From positions 1,294,682-1,358,681 of the forward strand of contig NZ_MAYN01000008.1 of the NCBI RefSeq assembly GCF_001691555.1: a DNA stretch of 64,000 nt. Reading direction: 5' to 3'. Shown here piece after piece: positions 53,699-62,814 of this stretch. This stretch comes from Pantoea eucrina. GTDB taxonomy: Bacteria; Pseudomonadota; Gammaproteobacteria; Enterobacterales; Enterobacteriaceae. The notes beneath the pieces are model-generated. The model was given only the letters and a program-made list of their open reading frames with translations. It was not told the DNA's origin and did not search any database. Position 1 is the first letter of the stretch. Each line of letters opens with the position of its first letter. The translations under genes and the position numbers were made by a program.

Positions 53699-56600
53699 AT
53701 GGATTTCTCTCGCTTTTTCATCGACCGGCCCATTTTCGCGGCGGTGCTGTCGATACTGATTTTTGCCACCGGGTTAATTGCCATTCCGCTGCTGCCGATC
53801 AGCGAATACCCGGATGTGGTGCCGCCCAGCGTACAGGTGCGTGCCGAATATCCCGGCGCTAACCCAAAAGCGATCGCGGATTCTGTCGCCACGCCGCTGG
53901 AAGAGGCGATCAACGGCGTTGAAAATATGATGTATATGAAGTCGGTGGCCGGCTCCGATGGCGTACTGGTCACCACCGTGACTTTCCGCCCCGGCACCGA
54001 TCCCGACCAGGCGCAGGTTCAGGTGCAGAACCGCGTGGCGCAGGCTGAAGCACGCCTGCCGGAAGCGGTGCGCCAGCTGGGGCTGACCACCCAGAAAATG
54101 TCGCCCACGCTGACGCTGGTTGTGCATCTTTTTTCACCCCACGGCAAGTATGATTCGCTCTACCTGCGCAACTACGCCACCCTGAAGGTAAAAGATGAGC
54201 TGGCACGCCTGCCCGGCGTCGGCCAGATTCAGATCTTCGGTGCCGGCGAATATGCGATGCGCGTCTGGCTCGATCCCGGCAAAGTCGCCGCACGCGGCAT
54301 GACGGCCGCAGAGGTGATTGCCGCCATGCGCGAACAGAACGTGCAGGTCTCTGCCGGCCAGCTCGGCGCGGAACCCACCCGCAAAGCCAGCGATTTCCTG
54401 CTCTCTATCAACACCCAGGGGCGGCTGGAGAGCGAGGAGCAGTTTGGCGCTATCATCCTGAAAAGCACGGCTGACGGTTCTCTGGTGCGGCTGCGCGACG
54501 TGGCACGCATTGAAATGGGCTCCGGCAGCTACGCCCTGCGTTCGCAGCTGAATAACAAGGATGCGGTCGGCATCGGTATTTTCCAGGCGCCGGGGGCAAA
54601 CGCAATTGATCTCTCCGACGCGGTGCGGGCAAAGATGAACGAGCTGGCAACCCGTTTCCCGGAGGATGTGCAGTGGGCAGCGCCTTATGATCCTACGGTG
54701 TTTGTCCGCGACTCTATCCACGCCGTGGTGCAGACGCTGTTTGAGGCGATTGTGCTGGTTGTGCTGGTTGTGATCCTGTTTCTCCAGACCTGGCGCGCCT
54801 CCATTATTCCGCTGCTGGCGGTACCGGTGTCCGTGGTCGGTACCTTTAGCGTGCTCTGGCTGCTGGGTTTCTCACTCAATACCCTCAGCCTCTTCGGGCT
54901 GGTGCTGGCTATCGGCATTGTGGTGGATGACGCCATCGTGGTAGTGGAGAACGTTGAGCGCAATATCGAACAGGGTCTGACGCCGGTGGCTGCCGCACAC
55001 CAGGCGATGCGCGAAGTATCAGGGCCGATTATCGCCATCGCGCTGGTGCTCTGCGCAGTGTTTGTGCCGATGGCGTTTCTCTCCGGCGTGACCGGGCAGT
55101 TCTATAAGCAGTTTGCCGTGACCATCGCCATCTCGACGGTGATCTCCGCCATTAACTCGCTGACGCTCTCGCCGGCGCTGGCGGCCAAGCTGCTGAAAGG
55201 CCATCACGCGCCAAAAGATCTGCCCGGCCGGCTGATTGACCGTCTGTTTGGCTGGCTGTTCCGTCCGTTTAACCGTTTCTTCCAGCGCAGTGCAACGGGC
55301 TATGAATCCCTGGTCGGCAGCACGCTGCGCCGGCGCGGCGCGGTGTTTGCGGTCTATCTGCTGCTGCTTGCCGGTGCAGGCTTTATGTTCCACAGCGTGC
55401 CAGGCGGGTTTATTCCCACACAGGATAAACTTTATCTGATCGGCGGCGTAAAAATGCCGGAGGGGGCTTCGCTGGCGCGCACCGATGCGGTGATCCGCGA
55501 GATGAGCGAGATTGGCATGCATACTGACGGCGTCGCCTATGCGGTTGCGTTTCCTGGACTGAACGCGCTGCAGTTTACCAATACGCCGAATGCCGGCACG
55601 GTATTCTTTGGCCTGAAACCCTTCAGCGAACGCACGCGCAGCGCGGCAGAAATCAATGCTGAGCTGAATGCCAAAATCGCGAAAATTCAGCAGGGTTTTG
55701 GCTTTTCGATTATGCCCCCGCCGATCCTGGGTCTGGGCCAGGGGTCAGGTTACTCGCTTTATGTGCAGGATCGCGGCGGTCTCGGCTATGGCGCACTGCA
55801 GGAGGCTATTAATACTCTCTCCGGTGCCGTGATGCAGACGCCGGGCATGATGTTTCCGATCTCCTCCTATCAGGCCAACGTCCCGCAGCTTGATGTGCAG
55901 GTCGATCGCGATAAAGCCCGCGCGCAGGGCGTGGCGTTGCCCGATCTCTTCACCACGCTGCAGGTTTATCTGGGTTCGGCCTACGTTAACGATTTCAACA
56001 AATTTGGCCGTACCTGGCGCGTGATGGCGCAGGCAGACGGGGATTTCCGGGACAGCGTTGAAGATATTACCTCGCTGCGTACCCGTAATGACCGGGGCGA
56101 AATGGTGCCCATCGGCAGCATGGTGCATGTCACCACCACCTACGGGCCCGATCCGGTGATCCGCTACAACGGCTATCCCGCTGCGGATCTGATTGGCGAT
56201 GCCGATCCGCGCGTGCTCTCTTCCGCTCAGGCGATGGCGCAGCTGGAAACCATGTCAGAACAGATGTTGCCCAACGGCATGAATATCGAATGGACTGACC
56301 TGAGTTATCAGCAGGCAACCCAGGGCAACAGCGCATTTATCGTTTTCCCGGTTGCAGTCCTGCTGGCATTTCTGGTGCTGGCAGCGCTTTATGAGAGCTG
56401 GACGCTGCCGCTGGCGGTGATCCTGATTGTGCCGGTAACCATGCTTTCAGCGCTGGCGGGCGTCTGGCTGACCGGCGGTGATAACAACGTGTTTGTGCAG
56501 GTCGGGCTGGTGGTGCTGATGGGGCTGGCGTGCAAAAACGCCATTCTTATTGTGGAGTTTGCCCGTGAGCTGGAGATGCAGGGTAAAAGCATTACGGCCG

Positions 56601-56851
56601 CCGCACTGGAAGCCTGTCGTCTGCGTCTGCGGCCGATTGTGATGACCTCAATTGCGTTTATCGCCGGTACGATTCCGCTGATTCTCGGCGAAGGCGCTGG
56701 CGCGGAAGTGCGCGGCGTGACCGGTATTACCGTGTTTGCCGGTATGCTTGGCGTTACCCTGTTTGGCCTGTTCCTGACGCCGGTGTTTTACGTCACGCTG
56801 CGCAAGCTGGTGACACGACGCGCCCCTGCAGAAAGCGCAACGTCAGCATAA
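53699..56851 (+). CDS. oqxB: OqxB, RND multidrug efflux pump
   Basis: 1050 residues, the same length as Klebsiella OqxB and very close in sequence from the first line (MDFSRFFIDRPIFAAVLSIL). RND features: twelve helices, two large periplasmic loops, and the conserved VVDDAIVVVENVER proton-relay motif in TM4. OqxAB exports quinoxalines, quinolones, nitrofurantoin and chloramphenicol in Klebsiella. It follows oqxA by 15 bp. No outer-membrane channel gene lies beside it; TolC is the usual partner. Confidence 0.95.
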   Translation: MDFSRFFIDRPIFAAVLSILIFATGLIAIPLLPISEYPDVVPPSVQVRAEYPGANPKAIADSVATPLEEAINGVENMMYMKSVAGSDGVLVTTVTFRPGTDPDQAQVQVQNRVAQAEARLPEAVRQLGLTTQKMSPTLTLVVHLFSPHGKYDSLYLRNYATLKVKDELARLPGVGQIQIFGAGEYAMRVWLDPGKVAARGMTAAEVIAAMREQNVQVSAGQLGAEPTRKASDFLLSINTQGRLESEEQFGAIILKSTADGSLVRLRDVARIEMGSGSYALRSQLNNKDAVGIGIFQAPGANAIDLSDAVRAKMNELATRFPEDVQWAAPYDPTVFVRDSIHAVVQTLFEAIVLVVLVVILFLQTWRASIIPLLAVPVSVVGTFSVLWLLGFSLNTLSLFGLVLAIGIVVDDAIVVVENVERNIEQGLTPVAAAHQAMREVSGPIIAIALVLCAVFVPMAFLSGVTGQFYKQFAVTIAISTVISAINSLTLSPALAAKLLKGHHAPKDLPGRLIDRLFGWLFRPFNRFFQRSATGYESLVGSTLRRRGAVFAVYLLLLAGAGFMFHSVPGGFIPTQDKLYLIGGVKMPEGASLARTDAVIREMSEIGMHTDGVAYAVAFPGLNALQFTNTPNAGTVFFGLKPFSERTRSAAEINAELNAKIAKIQQGFGFSIMPPPILGLGQGSGYSLYVQDRGGLGYGALQEAINTLSGAVMQTPGMMFPISSYQANVPQLDVQVDRDKARAQGVALPDLFTTLQVYLGSAYVNDFNKFGRTWRVMAQADGDFRDSVEDITSLRTRNDRGEMVPIGSMVHVTTTYGPDPVIRYNGYPAADLIGDADPRVLSSAQAMAQLETMSEQMLPNGMNIEWTDLSYQQATQGNSAFIVFPVAVLLAFLVLAALYESWTLPLAVILIVPVTMLSALAGVWLTGGDNNVFVQVGLVVLMGLACKNAILIVEFARELEMQGKSITAAALEACRLRLRPIVMTSIAFIAGTIPLILGEGAGAEVRGVTGITVFAGMLGVTLFGLFLTPVFYVTLRKLVTRRAPAESATSA

Positions 56852-56866
56852 CAACGTTATACATGC

Positions 56867-56894
56867 AAAAGCCCGGCTGCAGCCGGGCTTTTTT
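56867..56894 (+). terminator. Terminator of oqxAB
   Basis: GCCCGGCT-GC-AGCCGGGC flanked by AAAA and TTTTTT, beginning about 16 bp after the oqxB stop. Confidence 0.9.
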
Positions 56895-56937
56895 ATATGC
56901 TATTGATGTTCCGGCTGCGTATGACGCACCGGTGTTA

Positions 56938-57420
56938 TCAGGGTTTCTGGCAGAGTCCGGCGGGTTCAACATCCGGCAGCGGCTCACAATTGCTGGTATC
57001 GTTACTTTTCAGTTCGTTCAGCGCATCCGCCACGGTACGCGTCTCCAGCACTTTCAGCGACGCCTCTTCCGCCTCCTGAGCAATCGATTTGAAATACCAG
57101 CAGAGGTTGGCGCTGACCAGACAACGCGGTGCAACATCCGGTCGCGACGCCCACAGTTTTTTGTCTTCAATCACTGACGTATAGATATCGCGTAGCGTGA
57201 TCTCCGCTGCGGGCCGGCCCAGATGAATTGAGCCGGTACGACCCAGCGTCGAAACAATAATGCCATCGCGCGTCAGCGGAACCATCAGTTTACGAATAAA
57301 ACTGGGATTCGCCTCCAGACCGTACGCCAGAATTGCGCTGGTCGAGCGTTTTCCCAGTTGCTCCGCCATCGCGACACTTAAAACCATCTGCAGAGCTGTC
57401 GGGAAGCGATAATCTAACAT
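56938..57420 (-). CDS. oqxR: OqxR, Rrf2-family repressor of oqxAB
   Basis: 160 residues, close to Klebsiella OqxR (LDYRFPTALQMVLSVAMAEQLG, GLEANPSFIRKLMVPLTRDGI, GRTGSIHLGRPAAEITLRDIYTSV). Rrf2 winged helix at the N terminus and a cysteine-containing dimerisation region (RCLVSANLCWYFK). OqxR represses oqxAB; loss raises drug resistance. Here it converges on oqxB across the terminator. Confidence 0.93.
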   Translation of the reverse strand: MLDYRFPTALQMVLSVAMAEQLGKRSTSAILAYGLEANPSFIRKLMVPLTRDGIIVSTLGRTGSIHLGRPAAEITLRDIYTSVIEDKKLWASRPDVAPRCLVSANLCWYFKSIAQEAEEASLKVLETRTVADALNELKSNDTSNCEPLPDVEPAGLCQKP

Positions 57421-57579
57421 TTCAATATCCTGAGTTGCGGCTTATCTTTTTGTTTTTATAGCGCGTCAATGAGTGAACAATGAGCAATAAATATAACAAA
57501 CACTGTTGCTTTTTAGAAGCAACCCCGGCCTTACAGGGCACGGATTCCCCATCTGCAAGGCGGTTTGCGCACAAGCTGC

Positions 57580-58779
57580 TTAGTTTTGCACGGACGACGC
57601 CTGCGCCGGTAACTGCTGCTTAAGCAGCATGACCAGCAATACATTTACGCCTGCCAGCCCGCACAGCACCCAGAGCGTGATATCAGCGCCGGCATGGGCA
57701 AACAGCCAGCCGCCCGCCAGCGGCGTCAGCGCCTGCCCTATCAGCGCTGGCCGCGCCATACGACCGGTGACCACGGCATAATGCTCTGGTTTGACCACAA
57801 CCAGCGGTAATGTACCGCGTACGATGGCCCGCAAGCCGTTCCCGGCGCCATACAGCATCATCGCAACCAGCGCCATGGCCGGAAACAGCGCCAGCAGCAT
57901 TAGCCCCGCTGCGACCAGTCCCACAGAGAACAAAGCAGTCCATATGGGGTGACTACGCTTAAACAGGACATCCAGAAGCCGCGAGCCGATCTGACAGGGA
58001 CCGAGAATGGCACTGAGCGCCAGCGCCGCGCTCAGTGAATAACCGCCTGACTGAAGCAGCGTAATAAGCTGAACCGAGATGGCGGTCATAATAACCGAAG
58101 CGAGGGTGAAAATGGCGCACAGCAGCCAGAAAAGTTGTGATGAGGGGGCGTTCTGCAGGGCATCAGAGACGGCGCCGGTCTCACCTCCCCTGCTCTCTGT
58201 TTGCATCACCGGCGGCGGCAGCGCATAGCGATAGGCGGGGAATACCAGCAGCGTGAGCAACGCAGCAATAATGAAACAGGCGTCACGCCAGCCGGCGAGC
58301 GCAATCAGCCATGCCGTTCCCGGCCATACCAGCGTGGTACATAAGCCCGAAATCAGCGTCACCCCGGTAATGGCGCTGCGCGCCTGTCCGCCATACAGCG
58401 TGCCGAGCGTCGCAAACAGCGCATCGTAAAGGCTCATGGCCATCCCTGTGCCTATCAGCAGCCATGCAGCAAAAAACCAGCCGGGCCGATAGCTCAGCCC
58501 CATGAGCACCAGGCCTGCAGCCATCACGATACCGCCGCCTGCCAGCAGTGCCGGTCCGTATCCACGGGCAATCAGACGGCCGCTAAGCGGCGCCAGCAAA
58601 CCCGAGACCAGAATACCGAGCGACAGTGCGCCATAGACCCACTGCCGGGGCCAGCCGGTTTCAGCGATAATCGGAGCGGCCATCACAGCCATCAGGTAGA
58701 ACGACCCGCCCCATGAAAGGATCTGGACCGCACCCAGCGTGATAATAGCCGGAATAGCGGGTTTTGCATGATAGCGCAC
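57580..58779 (-). CDS. MFS transporter of unknown substrate
   Basis: 399 residues, 12 hydrophobic helices, starting RYHAKPAIPAIITLGAVQILSWGGSFYLMAV. It resembles the YbfB/oxalate-formate-like MFS branch only loosely; no motif fixes a substrate. The GTG at 58777-58779 is the only start that keeps the first helix; the upstream SD is weak. Divergent from tus. Confidence 0.72.
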   Translation of the reverse strand: MRYHAKPAIPAIITLGAVQILSWGGSFYLMAVMAAPIIAETGWPRQWVYGALSLGILVSGLLAPLSGRLIARGYGPALLAGGGIVMAAGLVLMGLSYRPGWFFAAWLLIGTGMAMSLYDALFATLGTLYGGQARSAITGVTLISGLCTTLVWPGTAWLIALAGWRDACFIIAALLTLLVFPAYRYALPPPVMQTESRGGETGAVSDALQNAPSSQLFWLLCAIFTLASVIMTAISVQLITLLQSGGYSLSAALALSAILGPCQIGSRLLDVLFKRSHPIWTALFSVGLVAAGLMLLALFPAMALVAMMLYGAGNGLRAIVRGTLPLVVVKPEHYAVVTGRMARPALIGQALTPLAGGWLFAHAGADITLWVLCGLAGVNVLLVMLLKQQLPAQASSVQN

Positions 58780-58896
58780 AGGGTGGCCCCATATAAGATA
58801 AAGCGTTGTTATAGCATGGATATTCTTCAGGCTGAACGCTCTTTGCTGTTAAGCAGCTAACCACTCCGGGACTTCTGTCAGGCCTCATATAAAATT

Positions 58897-58919
58897 AATA
58901 AGTATGCTGTAACTAAAAT
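58897..58919 (+). promoter_or_regulatory. Ter site (replication fork trap)
   Basis: AGTATGCTGTAACTAAAA here differs from E. coli TerB by two bases over 23 bp (a C for T in the core and the final G). The essential G6/C6 pair is kept (58902). The blocking face points left, so a fork moving rightward should be arrested. Located 61 bp upstream of tus. Confidence 0.88.
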
Positions 58920-58950
58920 AGCCTCTTGCCAGCGACGTGTACACAGGTAC

Positions 58951-58973
58951 ATTAAGGATGTTGTAACAAAGGA
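58951..58973 (+). promoter_or_regulatory. Second Ter-like site overlapping the tus ribosome-binding site
   Basis: AGGATGTTGTAACAAAGG retains the ATGTTGTAAC core and G6 (58956), 18 of 23 bases overall, in the same orientation as the first site. AAGGAG of the tus ribosome-binding site lies inside it. Its place matches TerB in E. coli, so Tus could repress its own gene here. Confidence 0.65.
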
Positions 58974-58980
58974 GAACATA

Positions 58981-59910
58981 ATGGCTCGCTACGATTTAGT
59001 CGCTGATTTACATGAGTGCGTCAATACGCTGGAACAGCGCCTCGGCGCGCTGCGCGCCAGCATTGAGCAGCAGCCGCTGCTGGTGGCTCGCGTATTTAGC
59101 CTGCCGGCAATTGAAAAAGGTCATGAACATGACGAGATTGATAAAATAACGGTTACCCAGCATCTGGGAAAAAGCGCGCGCGAGATGGCGCTCACCCACT
59201 ACTGCCGGCTGTTTATGCAGCATCAGTCAGAAAAGCTCAGTACTAAAGCGGCCGTACGGCTGCCCGGTGCGCTCTGTATTGAGGCAGACGAACATGCTGC
59301 TGAACAGATTACCCTGCAGGTCAGCGAGATCAACGCGCTCAAGCAGCGGCTGGAGCAGCTGATAACCGTGGAGTCCGGTTTACCGAGCGAAGCGCGCTTT
59401 GAATTTGTGCATCAGCATCTGCGCGGACTGATTACGCTGAATGCCTATCGCAGCGTGCCCCTGCTTCATGCGCCGGATACGCTGCGCTTTGGCTGGGCCA
59501 ATAAAAACATCATTAAAAATCTGACGCGGGAAGCCGTTATTGAGCAGCTGGAGCGCAGCCTGAAAGCAAATCGCGCTCAGGCGCCCTGGACGCGCGAGCA
59601 GTGGGCAGAAAAAGTTCAGCTGGAGCTGGAGCTGGTGCGATCGCTGCCGGCGAGCGCAAAGCTGAAAATCAAACGGCCGGTCAAAGTGCAGCCTATTGCA
59701 CGCGTCTGGCGCGCCAGCGAGAAGAAACAGACGCAGCTGGCCTGCCCTTCTCCGCTGCTGGTACTGTGTCGTGACAAAACGCAGGTGCCGGTACTGGGCG
59801 AACTGCTGAATTACGACGCAGAGAACATCGCCCATCGCTATAAACCGCTGGCGCAGCCGCTGCATCTGATCATCCCGCGTCTGCACCTCTGGAGCGACCG
59901 CCTCGCCTGA
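58981..59910 (+). CDS. tus: Tus, Ter-binding replication terminator protein
   Basis: 309 residues (E. coli Tus 309). Conserved blocks include ARYDLV, LLVARVFSLP, TLRFGWANKNIIKNLTREAV, LKIKRPVKVQPIARVW, and the terminal RYKPLAQPLHLIIPRLHLW. Monomeric Tus binds Ter DNA and stops DnaB helicase in one direction. The E. coli neighbours fumC, manA and ydgA are also next to it here. ATG at 58981 with AAAGGAG upstream. Confidence 0.97.
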   Translation: MARYDLVADLHECVNTLEQRLGALRASIEQQPLLVARVFSLPAIEKGHEHDEIDKITVTQHLGKSAREMALTHYCRLFMQHQSEKLSTKAAVRLPGALCIEADEHAAEQITLQVSEINALKQRLEQLITVESGLPSEARFEFVHQHLRGLITLNAYRSVPLLHAPDTLRFGWANKNIIKNLTREAVIEQLERSLKANRAQAPWTREQWAEKVQLELELVRSLPASAKLKIKRPVKVQPIARVWRASEKKQTQLACPSPLLVLCRDKTQVPVLGELLNYDAENIAHRYKPLAQPLHLIIPRLHLWSDRLA

Positions 59911-59933
59911 CGGCGCGGCCGCCCCCTGCGGGA

Positions 59934-61331
59934 TTACGCTTTCATGCTGCCAACCATCTCTTCCGGGCGCACCCAGGCATCGAACTGCGCCTCATCCAGA
60001 TAACCGAGCTGCAGCGCGGCCGCTTTAAGCGTCAGGCCCTCTTTATGGGCTTTTTTGGCAATCTCAGCCGCTTTGTCATAGCCAATGTGCGTATTCAGCG
60101 CAGTTACCAGCATCAGAGACTCATTAAGCAGCTGATCGATGCGCTCCCGCACCGGCTCAATGCCTGTTGCACAGTGATGATTAAAGCTGTCCATGCCGTC
60201 GGCCAGCAGCCGTACCGACTGCAGGAAGTTATGAATCACCATAGGACGGAATACGTTCAGCTCAAAGTTGCCGGACGCGCCGCCCATATTGATCGCCACA
60301 TCGTTGCCCATGACCTGGCAGCAGAGCATGGTCATCGCTTCACACTGCGTCGGATTCACTTTACCCGGCATAATCGAGCTGCCCGGCTCATTTTCCGGGA
60401 TGCTGATCTCACCAATGCCGCAGCGCGGACCGGAAGAGAGCCAGCGGACGTCGTTGGCAATTTTCATCAGCGACGCCGCCAGACCTTTCAGCGCGCCGTG
60501 CGCATGCACCAGCGCATCGCAGGTTGCCAGCGCTTCAAATTTGTTGGGCGCGGTAACAAATGACTGACCGGTCAGCGCGGCCAGCGCCTGCGCCACGCGG
60601 ACGGCGTATTCAGGATGCGTGTTCAGGCCGGTGCCCACGGCGGTGCCGCCCAGCGCCAGCTCAGACAGATGAGGAATGCTGTTTTCAACGTGCTTCAGGC
60701 TATGCTCCAGCATGGCCACCCAGCCGGAGATCTCCTGCCCCAGCGTCAGCGGCGTGGCATCCTGCAGGTGCGTACGGCCAATTTTCACAATATCGCTGAA
60801 TGCATCTGCTTTGCGGGCCAGTGTGGTTTTGAGCACCTCCAGCTGCGGAATAAGCTGCTCGCGCAGTACCGTGACGGCCGCCACGTGCATAGCGGTGGGA
60901 AAGACATCGTTAGAGCTCTGGCTTTTATTCACATCATCATTAGGGTGCACCCGCCGCGCCATACCGCGCTCACCGCCGAGGATTTCGCTCGCGCGATTGG
61001 CCAGTACCTCATTCATATTCATGTTGGTCTGGGTGCCGGAGCCGGTCTGCCAGATCGCCAGCGGAAACTGATCGGCGTGCTGGTTGGCCAGTACCTCATC
61101 CGCCGCGCGAATAATCGCTGCCGCGCGATCGTCCGGCAGCAGCTGCAGATCGCGGTTCACCTCCGCCGCTGCCCGCTTGGTCTGCGCCAGAGCCCGGACC
61201 AGCTCAACCGGCATTTTCTCAGTTGAAATACGAAAATGCTCCAGCGAACGTTGCGTCTGTGCGCCCCAGAGTTTGTCTGCCGGCACATCGATGGGACCCA
61301 TTGAATCTTTTTCAGTGCGACTGGCTGCCAT
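59934..61331 (-). CDS. fumC: Class II fumarate hydratase FumC
   Basis: 465 residues from the ATG at 61329-61331 (GTAAGGAG upstream); the frame extending to 61445 is rejected. Signature [15 protein letters not shown], with [21 protein letters not shown] and [14 protein letters not shown]. Catalyses the fumarate-malate step of the citric acid cycle and is oxidation-stable, unlike iron-sulfur fumarases. In E. coli, fumA lies between fumC and manA; here they are divergent and no fumA exists in the gap. Confidence 0.97.
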   Translation of the reverse strand: MAASRTEKDSMGPIDVPADKLWGAQTQRSLEHFRISTEKMPVELVRALAQTKRAAAEVNRDLQLLPDDRAAAIIRAADEVLANQHADQFPLAIWQTGSGTQTNMNMNEVLANRASEILGGERGMARRVHPNDDVNKSQSSNDVFPTAMHVAAVTVLREQLIPQLEVLKTTLARKADAFSDIVKIGRTHLQDATPLTLGQEISGWVAMLEHSLKHVENSIPHLSELALGGTAVGTGLNTHPEYAVRVAQALAALTGQSFVTAPNKFEALATCDALVHAHGALKGLAASLMKIANDVRWLSSGPRCGIGEISIPENEPGSSIMPGKVNPTQCEAMTMLCCQVMGNDVAINMGGASGNFELNVFRPMVIHNFLQSVRLLADGMDSFNHHCATGIEPVRERIDQLLNESLMLVTALNTHIGYDKAAEIAKKAHKEGLTLKAAALQLGYLDEAQFDAWVRPEEMVGSMKA

Positions 61332-61510
61332 AGCCCTCTTCTCCTTACTCAGTAGTGAAGTGATACCTGCATGGGACGTCTGAACACCCTGCTGGCGATC
61401 CGAATCAATAAAACAGTATGCGGTCACATCGCGTTTCCTGCACACAGGTCGCGCTAATTGCTGACATTTTCTGCTTTACTGGGCAATAACTGTTCAGCTG
61501 AGGGCAAAAT

Positions 61511-62695
61511 ATGCATAAATTGAATAACTCACTGCAGTATTACGACTGGGGCAGCACAACGGCGTTAACGGCACTGTATGGTATCGCCGATCCGCAGGGC
61601 CGGCCGCTGGCAGAACTGTGGATGGGCGCGCATCCGAAAAGTCCGTCCACGCTGATTGTTGACGGCCGGCACGCTTCGCTGCGCGATCTCATTGCGCGCG
61701 ATCCGGTCGTCATGCTGGGAAGCGCCGTCGCCGACCGGTTCGGTGAACTGCCGTTTCTGTTTAAGGTGCTCTGCGCGGCGAAAGCGCTCTCCGTGCAGGC
61801 GCATCCGGACAAACACGCAGCTGCCGCCGGTTTTGCCCGTGAAAACGCGGCCGGTATTGCTCCGGATGCGCCGCAGCGCAGCTATAAAGATGCCAGCCAT
61901 AAACCAGAGCTGCTCTATGCGCTTACGCCTTTCCAGGCGCTGAACGGTTTCCGCGAGCGGCCTGAAATGGTGTCGCTGCTGAGCGCGGTAGCGGGCGCGC
62001 ATCCGCAGATTGGACACTTTATTGAGCAGGCCACGCCAGATGCCCTTGCCCGCCTGTTTGCCACGCTGTTCTCGCTGCAGGGGGATGAAAAAAGGCGTGC
62101 GCTGGCGATCCTGTGCTCAGTGGCAGCGTCACGGGATGCGGAGCCGTGGCTGACTGTACGGCAGCTGGCGGCTGATTACCCGGACGATAACGGTCTGTTT
62201 GCACCACTGCTGCTTAACCAGCTGCTGCTGCAGCCCGGCGAAGCGATGTTTCTCTCTGCCGGAACGCCACACGCTTACCTGCAGGGCACTGCACTGGAAG
62301 TTATGGCAAATTCAGATAATGTGCTGCGTGCCGGCCTGACGCCAAAATTTATCGATATGCCGGAGCTGCTGGCTAACCTGAACTTTACCGCCCGCGCGGC
62401 CGGTACGCTGCGGCTGCAGCCTGAGCGCGATGCGCAGGCGCTGCATTTTCCGGTGCCGGTGGATGATTTTGCTTTTGCCATTCACTTGCTTTCCGCCGTG
62501 GCGCAGCCGCTGGCACCGGCCGGCGTCGCCCTGCTGTTCTGTATTGAGGGTGAAGCACGGCTTGCCAGCGCGGATAGCCAGCTTATCCTGCAGCCAGGCG
62601 AATCCTGTTTTGTTGCCGCCCGCGAAGCACCGATTGCAGCCTCAGGCAGCGGACGTCTGGCCCGCGTCTTCTGCGCGCTCACTGCAGACGGCTGA
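61511..62695 (+). CDS. manA: Mannose-6-phosphate isomerase
   Basis: 394 residues (E. coli ManA 391). Zinc-site motif LSVQAHPDKHAAA, DASHKPELLYALTPFQALNGFR, and SAGTPHAYLQGTALEVMANSDNVLRAGLTPKFID are intact. Interconverts mannose 6-phosphate and fructose 6-phosphate. ATG at 61511 after GAGGGCAAAAT. Followed by a good terminator. Confidence 0.97.
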   Translation: MHKLNNSLQYYDWGSTTALTALYGIADPQGRPLAELWMGAHPKSPSTLIVDGRHASLRDLIARDPVVMLGSAVADRFGELPFLFKVLCAAKALSVQAHPDKHAAAAGFARENAAGIAPDAPQRSYKDASHKPELLYALTPFQALNGFRERPEMVSLLSAVAGAHPQIGHFIEQATPDALARLFATLFSLQGDEKRRALAILCSVAASRDAEPWLTVRQLAADYPDDNGLFAPLLLNQLLLQPGEAMFLSAGTPHAYLQGTALEVMANSDNVLRAGLTPKFIDMPELLANLNFTARAAGTLRLQPERDAQALHFPVPVDDFAFAIHLLSAVAQPLAPAGVALLFCIEGEARLASADSQLILQPGESCFVAAREAPIAASGSGRLARVFCALTADG

Positions 62696-62736
62696 CGCTG
62701 CGCCGGTTAACTGCTATCCTTTCAGACGATTACTTT

Positions 62737-62757
62737 AAACGCCTGCGGGCGTTTTTC
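62737..62757 (+). terminator. Terminator of manA
   Basis: AAACGCC-TGCG-GGCGTTT and further T residues, 41 bp after the manA stop. Confidence 0.8.
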
Positions 62758-62814
62758 TTCACCCGGCGCGTTACCCTGACGGGGCGCGAACGCAAGGATA
62801 AGGATGACTCAGCG

